Made by a program: the position numbers and the translations under genes
The notes under the pieces: model-generated
Databases searched by the model: none
What the model saw: only the letters and a program-made list of their open reading frames with translations
Told to the model about the DNA's origin: nothing
Part shown: positions 1-7,794 of the stretch, in pieces
How the letters are laid out: each line of letters opens with the position of its first letter
Numbering within the stretch: position 1 is the stretch's first letter
From: Ga0077527 sp021300125
Lineage (GTDB): Bacteria; Pseudomonadota; Gammaproteobacteria; Burkholderiales; SG8-41
NCBI GenBank assembly: GCA_046339595.1
Contig: JBKDUF010000082.1
Location: 1-51,924 of the forward strand
Reading direction: 5' to 3'
Length of the DNA stretch: 51,924 nt

Positions 1-435
1 ATCGACGAGCGCGGGCTGGTGTTCTTCACCAACTACCGCAGCCGCAAGGGTCGTGAACTCGCCGCCAATCCGCAGGCGGCGCTGCTGTTCTACTGGGCCG
101 AACTTGAGCGCGAACTGCGCGTCGAGGGCCGCATCGAGGCCGTGAGCGCAGCTGAATCCGACGAGTATTTCGCCAGCCGCCCGCTGGCGAGCCGCCACGC
201 CGCGATTGCCTCGCCGCAAAGCGAAGCGGTGGCGAACCGTGCCGAGCTTGAGGCGCGTTTCGACGAGGCGGCAGCCCGCGGCGGAGACTCGCCACAGCGT
301 CCCGCGCACTGGGGCGGTTACCGCCTGCTGCCGCAGAGCTTCGAGTTCTGGCAGGGACGGCCCAGCCGCCTGCACGACCGCCTGCTCTACACCCTCGGCG
401 ACAGCGGCTGGCAGCTGTCGCGGCTGGCGCCCTGA
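1..435 (+). CDS. pdxH: Pyridoxine/pyridoxamine 5'-phosphate oxidase, C-terminal part
   Basis: The reading frame is open from the first base, so the gene is cut by the window edge; about 144 C-terminal residues are present of the roughly 215 usual for the family. The segment begins inside the FMN-binding core (LVFFTNYRSRKGRELAANP) and ends with the family's typical RLAP tail. PdxH oxidises pyridoxine or pyridoxamine 5'-phosphate to pyridoxal 5'-phosphate with FMN and oxygen in the cytosol. The C-terminal block with WQGRPSRLHDR matches the conserved substrate-binding and dimerisation region. The internal GTG at 19 is not a start. Recognition is from family motifs. Confidence 0.93.
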   Translation: MDERGLVFFTNYRSRKGRELAANPQAALLFYWAELERELRVEGRIEAVSAAESDEYFASRPLASRHAAIASPQSEAVANRAELEARFDEAAARGGDSPQRPAHWGGYRLLPQSFEFWQGRPSRLHDRLLYTLGDSGWQLSRLAP

Positions 436-473
436 GCACCGCGCCGCGCCGGTCTGGCCGACAAGCACCGCCA

Positions 474-1373
474 TTGTCTTCCTCGCCTGCCCCTGCACGC
501 GCCTGGGATGCGCTGCTGGCCTGGTATTTCGTCACAGTCTGGGGCTGCGGTTTCCTGGCCACCAAGCTGGGCCTGCAGCATGCCGCGCCTTTTACCTTTC
601 TCGCACTGCGTTTTGCCTTCGGCATCCTCTGCCTGAGCGCACTCGTGCTGGTGCTCAGGCCGCGCTGGCCTGAAAGCCGCGCAGAGTGGGGCCACGTCAT
701 CGTTGCCGGGCTGCTGATGCACACGGTGCATCTCGGCGGCAGCCATTACGCGCAATACCTCGGGCTTTCCGCCGGCATCACGGCAGTGCTTCTGTCAGTA
801 CAGCCCCTGCTCACCGCGATCGTGGCCGGGCGCTGGCTGGGCGAGCAGCTGCGCCCGCTGCAATGGGCGGGCGTGGCCATCGGCCTGGCCGGCGTCACAT
901 TGATCGTGTGGCACAAGATCGACGTTGACGAAGCCACGCTCGGTGCACTGGTCGCAGTGGTGATCTCGCTTGCAGGGGTCACCGTAGGCAGCCTCTACCA
1001 GCGCGCCTGGTGCCCCCAGACCGATCTGCGCGCGGCCGCACTGCTGCAGTTCGTTGCCAATTTCATCGTGCTGCTGCCGCTGGCCTGGTTCGTCGAAGGC
1101 GCGGTGGTGCGCTGGTCGTGGTCGCTCGCCGGCGCCATCGTTTTCCTGGTGATCGGTGCGTCGATCCTTGCGGTGAATGCCTTCCACACGCTGATGCGCC
1201 GCGGTCAAGCCACCCGGGTCAGCAGCCTGATCTATCTCACGCCGATTTTCGCGGTGGCGCTGGAACTGCCGATGTTCGGCGTGGTGCCGAGCCTGCTGTC
1301 CATTGCCGGCATCGCCGTGACCTGCCTTGGCGTGGCGATGGTGTCCTGGGCGTCGCGTCCGCCGCCCCCCTGA
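474..1373 (+). CDS. EamA/DMT-family transporter
   Basis: The protein has about 299 residues and roughly ten hydrophobic segments in two repeats, the EamA (DUF6) layout of drug/metabolite transporters in the inner membrane. The N-terminal half carries the typical GCGFLATKLGL helix and the C-terminal half ends with a hydrophobic helix. The start is a TTG 38 bases after pdxH, with no clear Shine-Dalgarno sequence, so the exact start is uncertain. The stop is two bases before the ATG of the following MFS gene, which suggests co-transcription. The substrate cannot be told from sequence; amino-acid or metabolite export is usual for the family. Confidence 0.85.
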   Translation: MSSSPAPARAWDALLAWYFVTVWGCGFLATKLGLQHAAPFTFLALRFAFGILCLSALVLVLRPRWPESRAEWGHVIVAGLLMHTVHLGGSHYAQYLGLSAGITAVLLSVQPLLTAIVAGRWLGEQLRPLQWAGVAIGLAGVTLIVWHKIDVDEATLGALVAVVISLAGVTVGSLYQRAWCPQTDLRAAALLQFVANFIVLLPLAWFVEGAVVRWSWSLAGAIVFLVIGASILAVNAFHTLMRRGQATRVSSLIYLTPIFAVALELPMFGVVPSLLSIAGIAVTCLGVAMVSWASRPPPP

Positions 1374-1375
1374 TC

Positions 1376-2509
1376 ATGTACCAGGTCGTCGCGCTCACCA
1401 TCCTGCTCCACCTGGCGTTCGCCGGCAGCCGGGTCACGCTGTCGCTGTTTGCGCTGCACCTGGGCGCCAGCACGATGACCGTCGGGCTGCTGATTTCGCT
1501 GCTCGCCGCACTGCCGCTGCTGTTTTCAGTGGGCTGGGGCCGCGCCATCGACCGCATCGGCGTGCGCAAGCCGATGCTGGCGGGCGCGTGCGTGGTGCTC
1601 GCCGCGGTGCTGCTCGCAGCGGCGGTGCCGAACCTGGCCATGCTGTTCGTGGTCAGCACGGCCGTCGGCAGCGGTTTCATGGCGGTGCATATCTGTGTCA
1701 GCCAGATGGCGGGGCTGCTTGGAGCGCCGCATGAACGCACGCGCAACTTCAGCCTGCTCGCCCTCGCCTTTTCGACCTCGGGATTCCTCGGCCCCATGCT
1801 GGCCGGTTTTGCGATCGACGCCTTCGGCCATCGCATCACTTTCCTGCTGCTCGGGCTGAGCGCGGCCGCAGCCATCGCCTGGCTGTGGCTGCGGCCTTTG
1901 CCGGAACCGCCGGCGGCGCCGCGCGCAAGCGGCGGCGAACGGCGCCGCATCGCCGACCTTCTGCGCATCCCGGAGCTGCGCCGCGCCTTCATCGCCAGCA
2001 CGGTGCTATCGATGGCCTGGGACCTGTTCACATTTGTCACACCGATCCACGGCACCCGCCTGGGCCTGTCGGCCTCGGTGATCGGCCTGATCCTGGGCTG
2101 CTTCGGCGGTGCGATTTTCCTGGTGCGCCTGGTGTTGCCCGTGGTGGTGCACCGCCTGCGTGAATGGCCGATGCTGATCGGCGCGATGATCGCCACCGGC
2201 GTGGCGATGGCGGTGTTTCCGCTGCTCTCCAGCGTGCCCCTGCTGATGCTTACCGCCTTCCTGATCGGGCTGGCCATCGGCGGCACCCAGCCGATGATCA
2301 TGGCGGTGCTCTATAACGCGGCCCCCGAGGGCCGAGGTGGCGAAGTGGTTGGCGTGCGCACTTTCCTGCTCAACCTGACGCAAGCCGGCATGCCGCTGCT
2401 GTTCGGCATCGCAGGGTCGGCGCTGGGCATGGCGCCGGTGTTCTGGGTGATGGCCGCAGTGCTTTTCGCCGGTAGTGCCTGCGGCACGGGGCGCCGGGCG
2501 CCGAAATAG
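1376..2509 (+). CDS. Major facilitator superfamily transporter
   Basis: This 377-residue protein has about twelve hydrophobic segments and the MFS loop 2-3 signature (GWGRAIDRIGVRKPML). It is an inner-membrane secondary transporter, most likely an exporter. The ATG at 1376 is two bases after the stop of the EamA gene; the frame stays open further upstream but only as an overlap of that gene, so 1376 is the sensible start. The central loop around residue 185 is arginine rich and separates the two six-helix bundles. The substrate is unknown. Confidence 0.85.
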   Translation: MYQVVALTILLHLAFAGSRVTLSLFALHLGASTMTVGLLISLLAALPLLFSVGWGRAIDRIGVRKPMLAGACVVLAAVLLAAAVPNLAMLFVVSTAVGSGFMAVHICVSQMAGLLGAPHERTRNFSLLALAFSTSGFLGPMLAGFAIDAFGHRITFLLLGLSAAAAIAWLWLRPLPEPPAAPRASGGERRRIADLLRIPELRRAFIASTVLSMAWDLFTFVTPIHGTRLGLSASVIGLILGCFGGAIFLVRLVLPVVVHRLREWPMLIGAMIATGVAMAVFPLLSSVPLLMLTAFLIGLAIGGTQPMIMAVLYNAAPEGRGGEVVGVRTFLLNLTQAGMPLLFGIAGSALGMAPVFWVMAAVLFAGSACGTGRRAPK

Positions 2510-2521
2510 CCTTCACTGGCG

Positions 2522-2547
2522 AAAAAAACGGGGCGCCGTGGCGCCCC
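2522..2547 (-). terminator. Rho-independent terminator of the SWIB gene
   Basis: An 8-bp perfect stem GGGGCGCC/GGCGCCCC (2530-2537 with 2540-2547) sits just after the SWIB gene. Read on the minus strand it is followed by seven T (2522-2528). Its position between two converging genes means it may also stop transcripts from the MFS gene. Confidence 0.8.
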
Positions 2548-2568
2548 GACTGAACAAGCGGAATCCGC

Positions 2569-2883
2569 TTATTTCAGGTGCTTGTTGACCAGCTTGGTCA
2601 TCTCGAACATCGACACCTGTTTCTTGCCGCCGAAGACGTCTTTCAGCTTCTCGTCGGCATTGATGTTGCGGCGGTTCTTGCTGTCCTGCAGGCCGTGTTT
2701 CTTGATGTAGGCCCAAATCTTCTTGGTGACTTCGGTGCGCGGCATGGCGCTGTTGCCGATCACCGCACCGAGCGCGGCGCTCGGCTGCATGGCCTTCATG
2801 AACGCGGCATTCGGTTTGCGCTTCGCTGCGGCTTTTTTCTTTTTCGCAGCAGGTTTCTTGGTCGCTTTTTTCTTTGCAGCCAT
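2569..2883 (-). CDS. SWIB/MDM2-domain protein with lysine-rich N-terminus
   Basis: A 104-residue protein with two parts: residues 1-24 are almost only Lys and Ala, a histone-H1-like tail, and residues 25-104 form a SWIB domain (AVIGNSAMPRTEVTKKIWAYIKKHGLQD, then a KQVSMFEMTKLVNKHLK end). SWIB domains are best known from eukaryotic chromatin remodellers; small tailed forms occur in several bacteria, including betaproteobacteria and chlamydiae, where a DNA-binding or nucleoid role is assumed but not proven. The start is the ATG at 2883, preceded by GGGAG; the longer upstream frame lacks support. A strong terminator follows. Its first codons resemble the micro-ORF at 45692. Confidence 0.88.
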   Translation of the reverse strand: MAAKKKATKKPAAKKKKAAAKRKPNAAFMKAMQPSAALGAVIGNSAMPRTEVTKKIWAYIKKHGLQDSKNRRNINADEKLKDVFGGKKQVSMFEMTKLVNKHLK

Positions 2884-3306
2884 CGATGAATCTCCCGTTA
2901 AGTGACTGGATGAAGCTGGTTGTGAATCGGTTCGGTACTGTTTGCCAGATAACTGTGAGCCAAGTAATTCCAAGTACTTTTCTGTCGTTACCTTGCTGGC
3001 CGTGATTGCACGGTGACGAGAGGATGCCGAGGGAAAATACCTTTGTCAACGCTTTTCCAGAGGGAAAACCGCCGTCCTGCACAGTGAAAACAACAACGGA
3101 ACCGGGTGACGGATGTCAGCGGGTACTCACCGCGAACCGCCCGAAACGGCGTGCCCGGGAATTCGCTAGAATCCGCCGGAGGTCAGCGGCAGCAAGCCCG
3201 CCCGAGCCGGTTTTTCCGGGGACGGCAGCGAAGTCACAAGAGCAGAAGCAAATCAATGACCTAGTCGAGGATTGCAGATTGCCTGTGCGCATCGTTCTCA
3301 ACCCGC
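2884..3306. other. 423-base intergenic region, no gene recognised
   Basis: This gap lies between two divergently oriented genes and is less GC-rich than its surroundings near the SWIB start. A TAGAAT hexamer at 3167-3172 could be a -10 box for the plus-strand gene, but no matching -35 is visible. A plus-strand frame is open across 3006-3359, but its codon use is poor and I do not call it a gene. No RNA gene or repeat was seen. Confidence 0.5.
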
Positions 3307-4371
3307 ATGCCGGCCCCGCTGCTTCGTCTTGCGGCGACGCAGCGCCTCGCCGCTGCTAGCACGGCCATGGTGCGGCAACTCTCCCTGTTCGAAAGCGGCA
3401 AACCCGTTGCCGAGCGTGTTGCTGCCATCGCAGCGGCCGAGCCGGCCGCCGAGGCACGCGACCTGGCACGGCAGTTGCCGCCTGGCGTGCGTCTGGGCAC
3501 TTCGTCCTGGCATTTTCCCGGCTGGCGCGGCCTGGTCTGGGCACAGACCCACGAGCCCGGAGACCTTTCCCGCGGCGGCCTGAACGCCTATGCGCAGCAT
3601 CCGCTGTTTTCCGCCGTCGGCATTGACCGTTCCTTTTACGCACCGCTGTCTGCACGGCAATTCGCAAGTTATGCCGAACAGGTGCCGGGCAATTTCCGTT
3701 TCGTGGTGAAGGCGCCGAGCAGGATCACCGGACAGTGGCTGCCCGGGGAAGGCGGGTTCCGCGGCGGCAGCAATCCGGATTTTCTTGATCCCGGTTTCGC
3801 GTCTGCCGAATTCGTCGAGCCGGCGCTCGCGGGTCTCGGCGTACGGGCCGGCACGCTGCTGTTCCAGTTCCCGCCGCTGGGGCGCACTCTCACCCGTTCG
3901 CCGGAGCGCTTCATCGCGCAGCTGCAGGATTTCCTGTCGCGCCTGCCGCAGGGACCGCGCTACGCGGTGGAGGTGCGTGACGACCGCATTCTCACCCGCC
4001 GCTTTTTCGCTTCGCTGAAGGAGGCCGGCGCGCGCTACTGCGTCGGCGTGCATCCGAGGATGCCGCCGGTTGCGGTTCAGGCCGCCGCAATGTCCGGCTT
4101 CGGCCCGGGGCCGCTGCTGATCCGGTGGAACCTGAAATCAAACTACAGTTACGAGGAGGCGCGCGCCCGCTTCACGCCTTTTGACAAGCTGGTTGACGAG
4201 GACGTGGCCACGCGGGAATCCATCGCCCAGCTTTGCCTGGCCACGGTCAGCGCAGGGCAGGAGTGCACGATCATCGCCAACAACAAGGCGGAGGGTTCGG
4301 CGCCGCTGACGCTGCTCAGGCTGGCGCGCGCCATCGTCACCGCGGCACGAGGGCGTGCCGATCAGTTCTGA
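3307..4371 (+). CDS. DUF72 (YecE-like) domain protein
   Basis: A protein of up to 354 residues whose core (GVRLGTSSWHFPGWRGLVW near residue 60, YAEQVPGNFRFVVKAPSRIT, and a tail with YSYEEARARFTPFDKLVDED) matches the DUF72/YecE family, a TIM-barrel fold of unknown function. I cannot assign a reaction. The first ATG (3307) is reported; the ATG at 3367 gives a shorter form beginning MVRQLSLF, which is a common style for this family, and neither has a clear Shine-Dalgarno sequence. The stop is three bases from the end of the converging msrA gene. Confidence 0.82.
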   Translation: MPAPLLRLAATQRLAAASTAMVRQLSLFESGKPVAERVAAIAAAEPAAEARDLARQLPPGVRLGTSSWHFPGWRGLVWAQTHEPGDLSRGGLNAYAQHPLFSAVGIDRSFYAPLSARQFASYAEQVPGNFRFVVKAPSRITGQWLPGEGGFRGGSNPDFLDPGFASAEFVEPALAGLGVRAGTLLFQFPPLGRTLTRSPERFIAQLQDFLSRLPQGPRYAVEVRDDRILTRRFFASLKEAGARYCVGVHPRMPPVAVQAAAMSGFGPGPLLIRWNLKSNYSYEEARARFTPFDKLVDEDVATRESIAQLCLATVSAGQECTIIANNKAEGSAPLTLLRLARAIVTAARGRADQF

Positions 4372-4374
4372 TGC

Positions 4375-4923
4375 TCAGCCCTTGAGGCGCGTGGCGAATT
4401 TCTGGCGGAATTTGGCGACTTTCGGCGCCACCACGTACTGGCAATACGGCTGTCGCGGATTGCGCTCGAAATATTCCTGGTGGTAGTCCTCGGCCGGGAA
4501 GAATTCCGGCGCAGCGGTGACCTCGGTCACGATCGGCCGCGGAAATACGCGGGCCTCCGTCAGCCGCCGGATCGCACCCTCTGCAGCCGCCTTCTGCTCT
4601 GCGTCATGATGGAAAATGACCGAGCGGTACTGGGTGCCGATGTCGTTGCCCTGGGCATTGAGCGTGGTCGGGTCATGGATCGCGAAAAACACCTCGAGCA
4701 GGTCGGCATACGAAAGCACCTGCGGATCATAGGTGATGCGCACCACCTCGGCATGACCAGTATCGCCGCCGCAGATGTCCTCGTAGCTGGGCCGGTCGAG
4801 ATGGCCGCCGGCATAGCCCGACTCGACGGAAATCACGCCAGCCAGGCTGTCATACACGGCCTCCAGGCACCAGAAGCAGCCGCCGCCGAGGATGGCCGTT
4901 GCCTGCGTGTCGCTGCTGTTCAT
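4375..4923 (-). CDS. msrA: Peptide-methionine (S)-S-oxide reductase, cytosolic
   Basis: This 182-residue MsrA repairs oxidised methionine (the S-sulfoxide) in proteins. The catalytic motif GGGCFWCLEAVYD is at residues 13-25, followed by the conserved GYAGG, GDTGHAEVV and GTQYRSVIF blocks. A late Cys in QPYCQYV is a plausible resolving cysteine. There is no signal peptide, so it should act in the cytosol. It lies downstream of fbp on the same strand with a 31-base gap. A second, exported MsrA lies on the other side of fbp. Confidence 0.95.
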   Translation of the reverse strand: MNSSDTQATAILGGGCFWCLEAVYDSLAGVISVESGYAGGHLDRPSYEDICGGDTGHAEVVRITYDPQVLSYADLLEVFFAIHDPTTLNAQGNDIGTQYRSVIFHHDAEQKAAAEGAIRRLTEARVFPRPIVTEVTAAPEFFPAEDYHQEYFERNPRQPYCQYVVAPKVAKFRQKFATRLKG

Positions 4924-4954
4924 GCGCCGATCCTTGTCCGGTTGAATCCGCGGC

Positions 4955-5947
4955 TCAGCCGAGATGATAGTCTGTCACGCGCTCGACCTCGTTGCGTGAA
5001 CCGAGAATCACACCGACGCGCTGGTGCAGCTTGGTCGGCTGCACATCGAGGATGCGCTGCTTGCCGTTGGTGGCGGCACCCCCGGCCTGCTCGACGATCA
5101 TCGCCATCGGGTTGGCCTCGTACATCAGGCGCAGCCGGCCTTCCTTGTGCTTGGCGTCCTGTGGATACATGAAAATGCCGCCGCGGGTAAGGATACGGTA
5201 GACATCAGCCACCATCGAGGCCACCCAGCGCATGTTGTAGTCCTTGTCCAGCGGACCGGTCTTGCCGGCAAGGCATTCATCGATATATCGCGTCATCGCC
5301 GGCCCCCAGTTGCGGCGGTTCGACATGTTGATCGCGAACTCGGCGGTGTCGGCAGGAATCTGGATGTTCGGCTGGGTCAGTATCCAGCTGCCCATCTCGC
5401 GGTCGAGCGTGAAACCGGCCACACCATTGCCGACGGTCAGCACCAGGATGGTCGAGGGACCATAGACTGCGAAACCGGCAGCGACCTGTTTCGAGCCCGG
5501 CTGCAGGAAAGCCTGCTCGTCCGGGGTGACACCTTCGGGACAGCGCAGTACCGAGAAGATGGTGCCAATCGAAACGTTGACGTCGATGTTGGAGGAACCG
5601 TCGAGCGGATCCATCAGCAGCAGGAATTCGCCGCGCGGATAGCGGTTGGGAATCTGGTGCGGGTGCTCCATTTCCTCGGAGGCCATCGCCGCGAGGTGGC
5701 CGCCCCACTCGTTGGCCTCGAGCAGCACCTCGTTGGAAATGACATCGAGTTTTTTCTGCGCCTCACCCTGCACATTGTCGCTGCCGGCGTTGCCGAGAAT
5801 GCCGGTCAGCGCACCCTTGCTGACGGCATTGCTGATCGACTTGCAGGCGCGGGCAACCACCTCGATGAGCAGGCGTAATTCCGCCGAGACAATGCCTTTT
5901 TCGCGCTGCTGCTCGACAAGGTACTGGGTCAGTGTAATGCGACGCAT
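4955..5947 (-). CDS. fbp: Fructose-1,6-bisphosphatase class I
   Basis: At 330 residues it is the usual length for class I FBPase, which hydrolyses fructose 1,6-bisphosphate to fructose 6-phosphate in gluconeogenesis. The metal-binding motif FLLLMDPLDGSSNIDVN is present, as is GGIFMYP and the MIVEQAGG block near the C-terminus. The start is the ATG at 5947 (MRRITLTQYL) with GGAG seven bases upstream; a longer frame to 6073 crosses the promoter region of the divergent gene and is not used. The 88-base gap to the divergent exported msrA must hold both promoters. Confidence 0.95.
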   Translation of the reverse strand: MRRITLTQYLVEQQREKGIVSAELRLLIEVVARACKSISNAVSKGALTGILGNAGSDNVQGEAQKKLDVISNEVLLEANEWGGHLAAMASEEMEHPHQIPNRYPRGEFLLLMDPLDGSSNIDVNVSIGTIFSVLRCPEGVTPDEQAFLQPGSKQVAAGFAVYGPSTILVLTVGNGVAGFTLDREMGSWILTQPNIQIPADTAEFAINMSNRRNWGPAMTRYIDECLAGKTGPLDKDYNMRWVASMVADVYRILTRGGIFMYPQDAKHKEGRLRLMYEANPMAMIVEQAGGAATNGKQRILDVQPTKLHQRVGVILGSRNEVERVTDYHLG

Positions 5948-6035
5948 GGAATCTCCACTAATGAAGGTCGCCAGCCGCTGGCCGGGCTGGCGAGGCGGCA
6001 TTATCCGATATACTTGTTTACTCCGGGAGAACCCC

Positions 6036-6662
6036 ATGATGTCCATGATTTTGAAGATAATTTCGCCGCGCATCGTGGTGCTGGCGCTGGCTTGGCTGCC
6101 GCTGTGGGCAGCAGCTCAAGGAGCACCGGCGCCCGCGGCCACTGCGGTGGCCACCTTCGGCGGCGGCTGCTTCTGGTGCGTCGAAGAGGCCTTCGACAAG
6201 GTACCGGGCGTGATTGCCACGATCTCCGGCTACATGGGCGGCAAAACCAAAAACCCGACCTACCCGCAGGTTTCCACCGGCAGCACCGGTCACAACGAGG
6301 TGGTTCAGGTCAGCTTCGACCCGGCAAAGGTCAGTTACGCGCAGCTGCTGGAAACGTTCTGGCGCAACATCGATCCGACCCAGGCCAACGGCCAGTTCTG
6401 TGACCACGGTTCGCAATACCGCAGCGAAATCTTTTTTCATGACGACAGCCAGCGCAAGCTGGCGGAGGCCTCAAAGGCGGCGCTGCAGAAAAACAAGCCC
6501 TTTGCCGGCGAAATCCATACCCTGATCACCCGCGCCAGCCAGTTCTACCCGGCCGAGGAATACCACCAGGACTATTACCGGAAGAATCCGGCGCGCTACA
6601 GCTACTACAAGGCGGCCTGCGGGCGCGAAGCGCGGCTGAAGGAACTTTGGAAATCCCGCTGA
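6036..6662 (+). CDS. msrA: Peptide-methionine (S)-S-oxide reductase, exported form
   Basis: This 208-residue protein starts with a signal peptide: a hydrophobic stretch VVLALAWLPLWAAAQG with probable cleavage after AAA. The MsrA catalytic motif GGGCFWCVEEAFD follows at about residue 45, then GSTGHNEVV and GSQYRSEIFF. A Cys in KAACGR near the C-terminus may be the resolving residue. It should repair methionine sulfoxide in periplasmic proteins. The start is the first of two adjacent ATGs, with GGGAGA upstream. It differs clearly from the cytosolic copy at 4375, so this is not a recent duplication. Confidence 0.9.
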   Translation: MMSMILKIISPRIVVLALAWLPLWAAAQGAPAPAATAVATFGGGCFWCVEEAFDKVPGVIATISGYMGGKTKNPTYPQVSTGSTGHNEVVQVSFDPAKVSYAQLLETFWRNIDPTQANGQFCDHGSQYRSEIFFHDDSQRKLAEASKAALQKNKPFAGEIHTLITRASQFYPAEEYHQDYYRKNPARYSYYKAACGREARLKELWKSR

Positions 6663-6669
6663 CGCCGTC

Positions 6670-7785
6670 ATGACCCGTCGCCTGCTGCTGGCGGGCGGGG
6701 GCCACAGCCATATCGAGGTGCTGCGGCGCTGGGCATTGGCACCGGAGCCCGGGGTCACGGTCACGCTGCTCAGTCCCGACCGCTGGACCGCCTATTCGGG
6801 CATGCTGCCTGGCCTGATCGCAGGCCATTACCGCCACCACGAATGCCATATCGACCTTGATGCGCTCTGTGCCGCGGCCGGCGCGACACGCATCGCGGCG
6901 ATGGTGACTGCGCTGAATCCCACGGCGCAAGAGGTCGTCACCAGCAGGGGCGACATCATCCGCTATGACCGGCTCGCCATCGATATCGGCTCGACGCCCG
7001 CGACTGGCGGCATTGCCGGAGCCGGGCGCCTCGGCATCCCGATCAAGCCGGTGGCCGATTTCCTGGCGCAGTGGCAGATACTGTGCAGCGCCGCGCTGAA
7101 CGCGCCGCGTCCGCTGGAACTGGCCGTGGTCGGCGGCGGCGCCGCGGGTGTTGAAACGATCCTCGCCATGCAGCACCGCATCGCCACTGAGGGCGGTCGC
7201 GCGCGGTTCACGCTGGTCGGTGACGCGGCTCAGTTGTTGCCTGCACAGCCACCTGCGGTTCGCCAGCGCTTCGCGGCCGTGTTCGCGGCCCGGGGCATCG
7301 GCCTGCGTCTGGGGCAGACCGTGACCGGGGTCCGCGCCGATGGCCTGGAGTTCGCGGACGGCAGTACGCTCGCCTGCGACGAAGTGTTCTGGATCAACGG
7401 GGCCGCGCCTGCGCCATGGCTGCGCGCCAGCGGCATCCACTGCGATGCGGGCGGTTTCCTCAGCATCGACGCGACGCTGCGCTCGGTTTCGTATCCGGAT
7501 GTGTTCGGCAGCGGCGATGCCGCGGGCATGGGCCATGCACCCCGACCCAAGTCCGGCGTTTACGCCGTACGCCAGGGACCGCCGCTGCACGACAACCTGC
7601 GTCGCTCGCTGCGCGGCGAACCCCTGAGTGAATACCGTCCCCAGCGGCGGGCCCTCGCACTGATCAGCACCGGCGACCGGCAGGCCATTGCCGTGTACGG
7701 CCCCCTGTCCTGCCATGGCGCCTGGGTCTGGCGCTGGAAGGACAACATCGACCGTGCCTTCATGGCGCGATACCGCGTCAGCTGA
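6670..7785 (+). CDS. FAD-dependent NADH-dehydrogenase-like oxidoreductase (SelD N-terminal-type family)
   Basis: A 371-residue flavoprotein with an N-terminal dinucleotide fold (LLLAGGGHSHIEVLRRW, residues 5-21), a second one around residue 155 (LAVVGGGAAGVETILAM), and a C-terminal FGSGDAAGM FAD block. This is the family found fused to the N-terminus of selenophosphate synthetase (SelD) in many bacteria; here it stands alone and no selD is in the window. It likely oxidises NAD(P)H, with an unknown acceptor. It begins seven bases after the exported msrA, so the two are probably co-transcribed, and it converges on dadA with a 9-base gap. Confidence 0.8.
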   Translation: MTRRLLLAGGGHSHIEVLRRWALAPEPGVTVTLLSPDRWTAYSGMLPGLIAGHYRHHECHIDLDALCAAAGATRIAAMVTALNPTAQEVVTSRGDIIRYDRLAIDIGSTPATGGIAGAGRLGIPIKPVADFLAQWQILCSAALNAPRPLELAVVGGGAAGVETILAMQHRIATEGGRARFTLVGDAAQLLPAQPPAVRQRFAAVFAARGIGLRLGQTVTGVRADGLEFADGSTLACDEVFWINGAAPAPWLRASGIHCDAGGFLSIDATLRSVSYPDVFGSGDAAGMGHAPRPKSGVYAVRQGPPLHDNLRRSLRGEPLSEYRPQRRALALISTGDRQAIAVYGPLSCHGAWVWRWKDNIDRAFMARYRVS

Positions 7786-7794
7786 GGCCGCCGC

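Noticed and set aside
3006..3359. Open frame ending in VRIVLNPHAG, like the start of a lipid kinase
   Set aside because: The similarity is only about ten residues at the far end, and the following frame stops soon; DUF72 is the better gene in the overlapping frame. I see no rest of a kinase.
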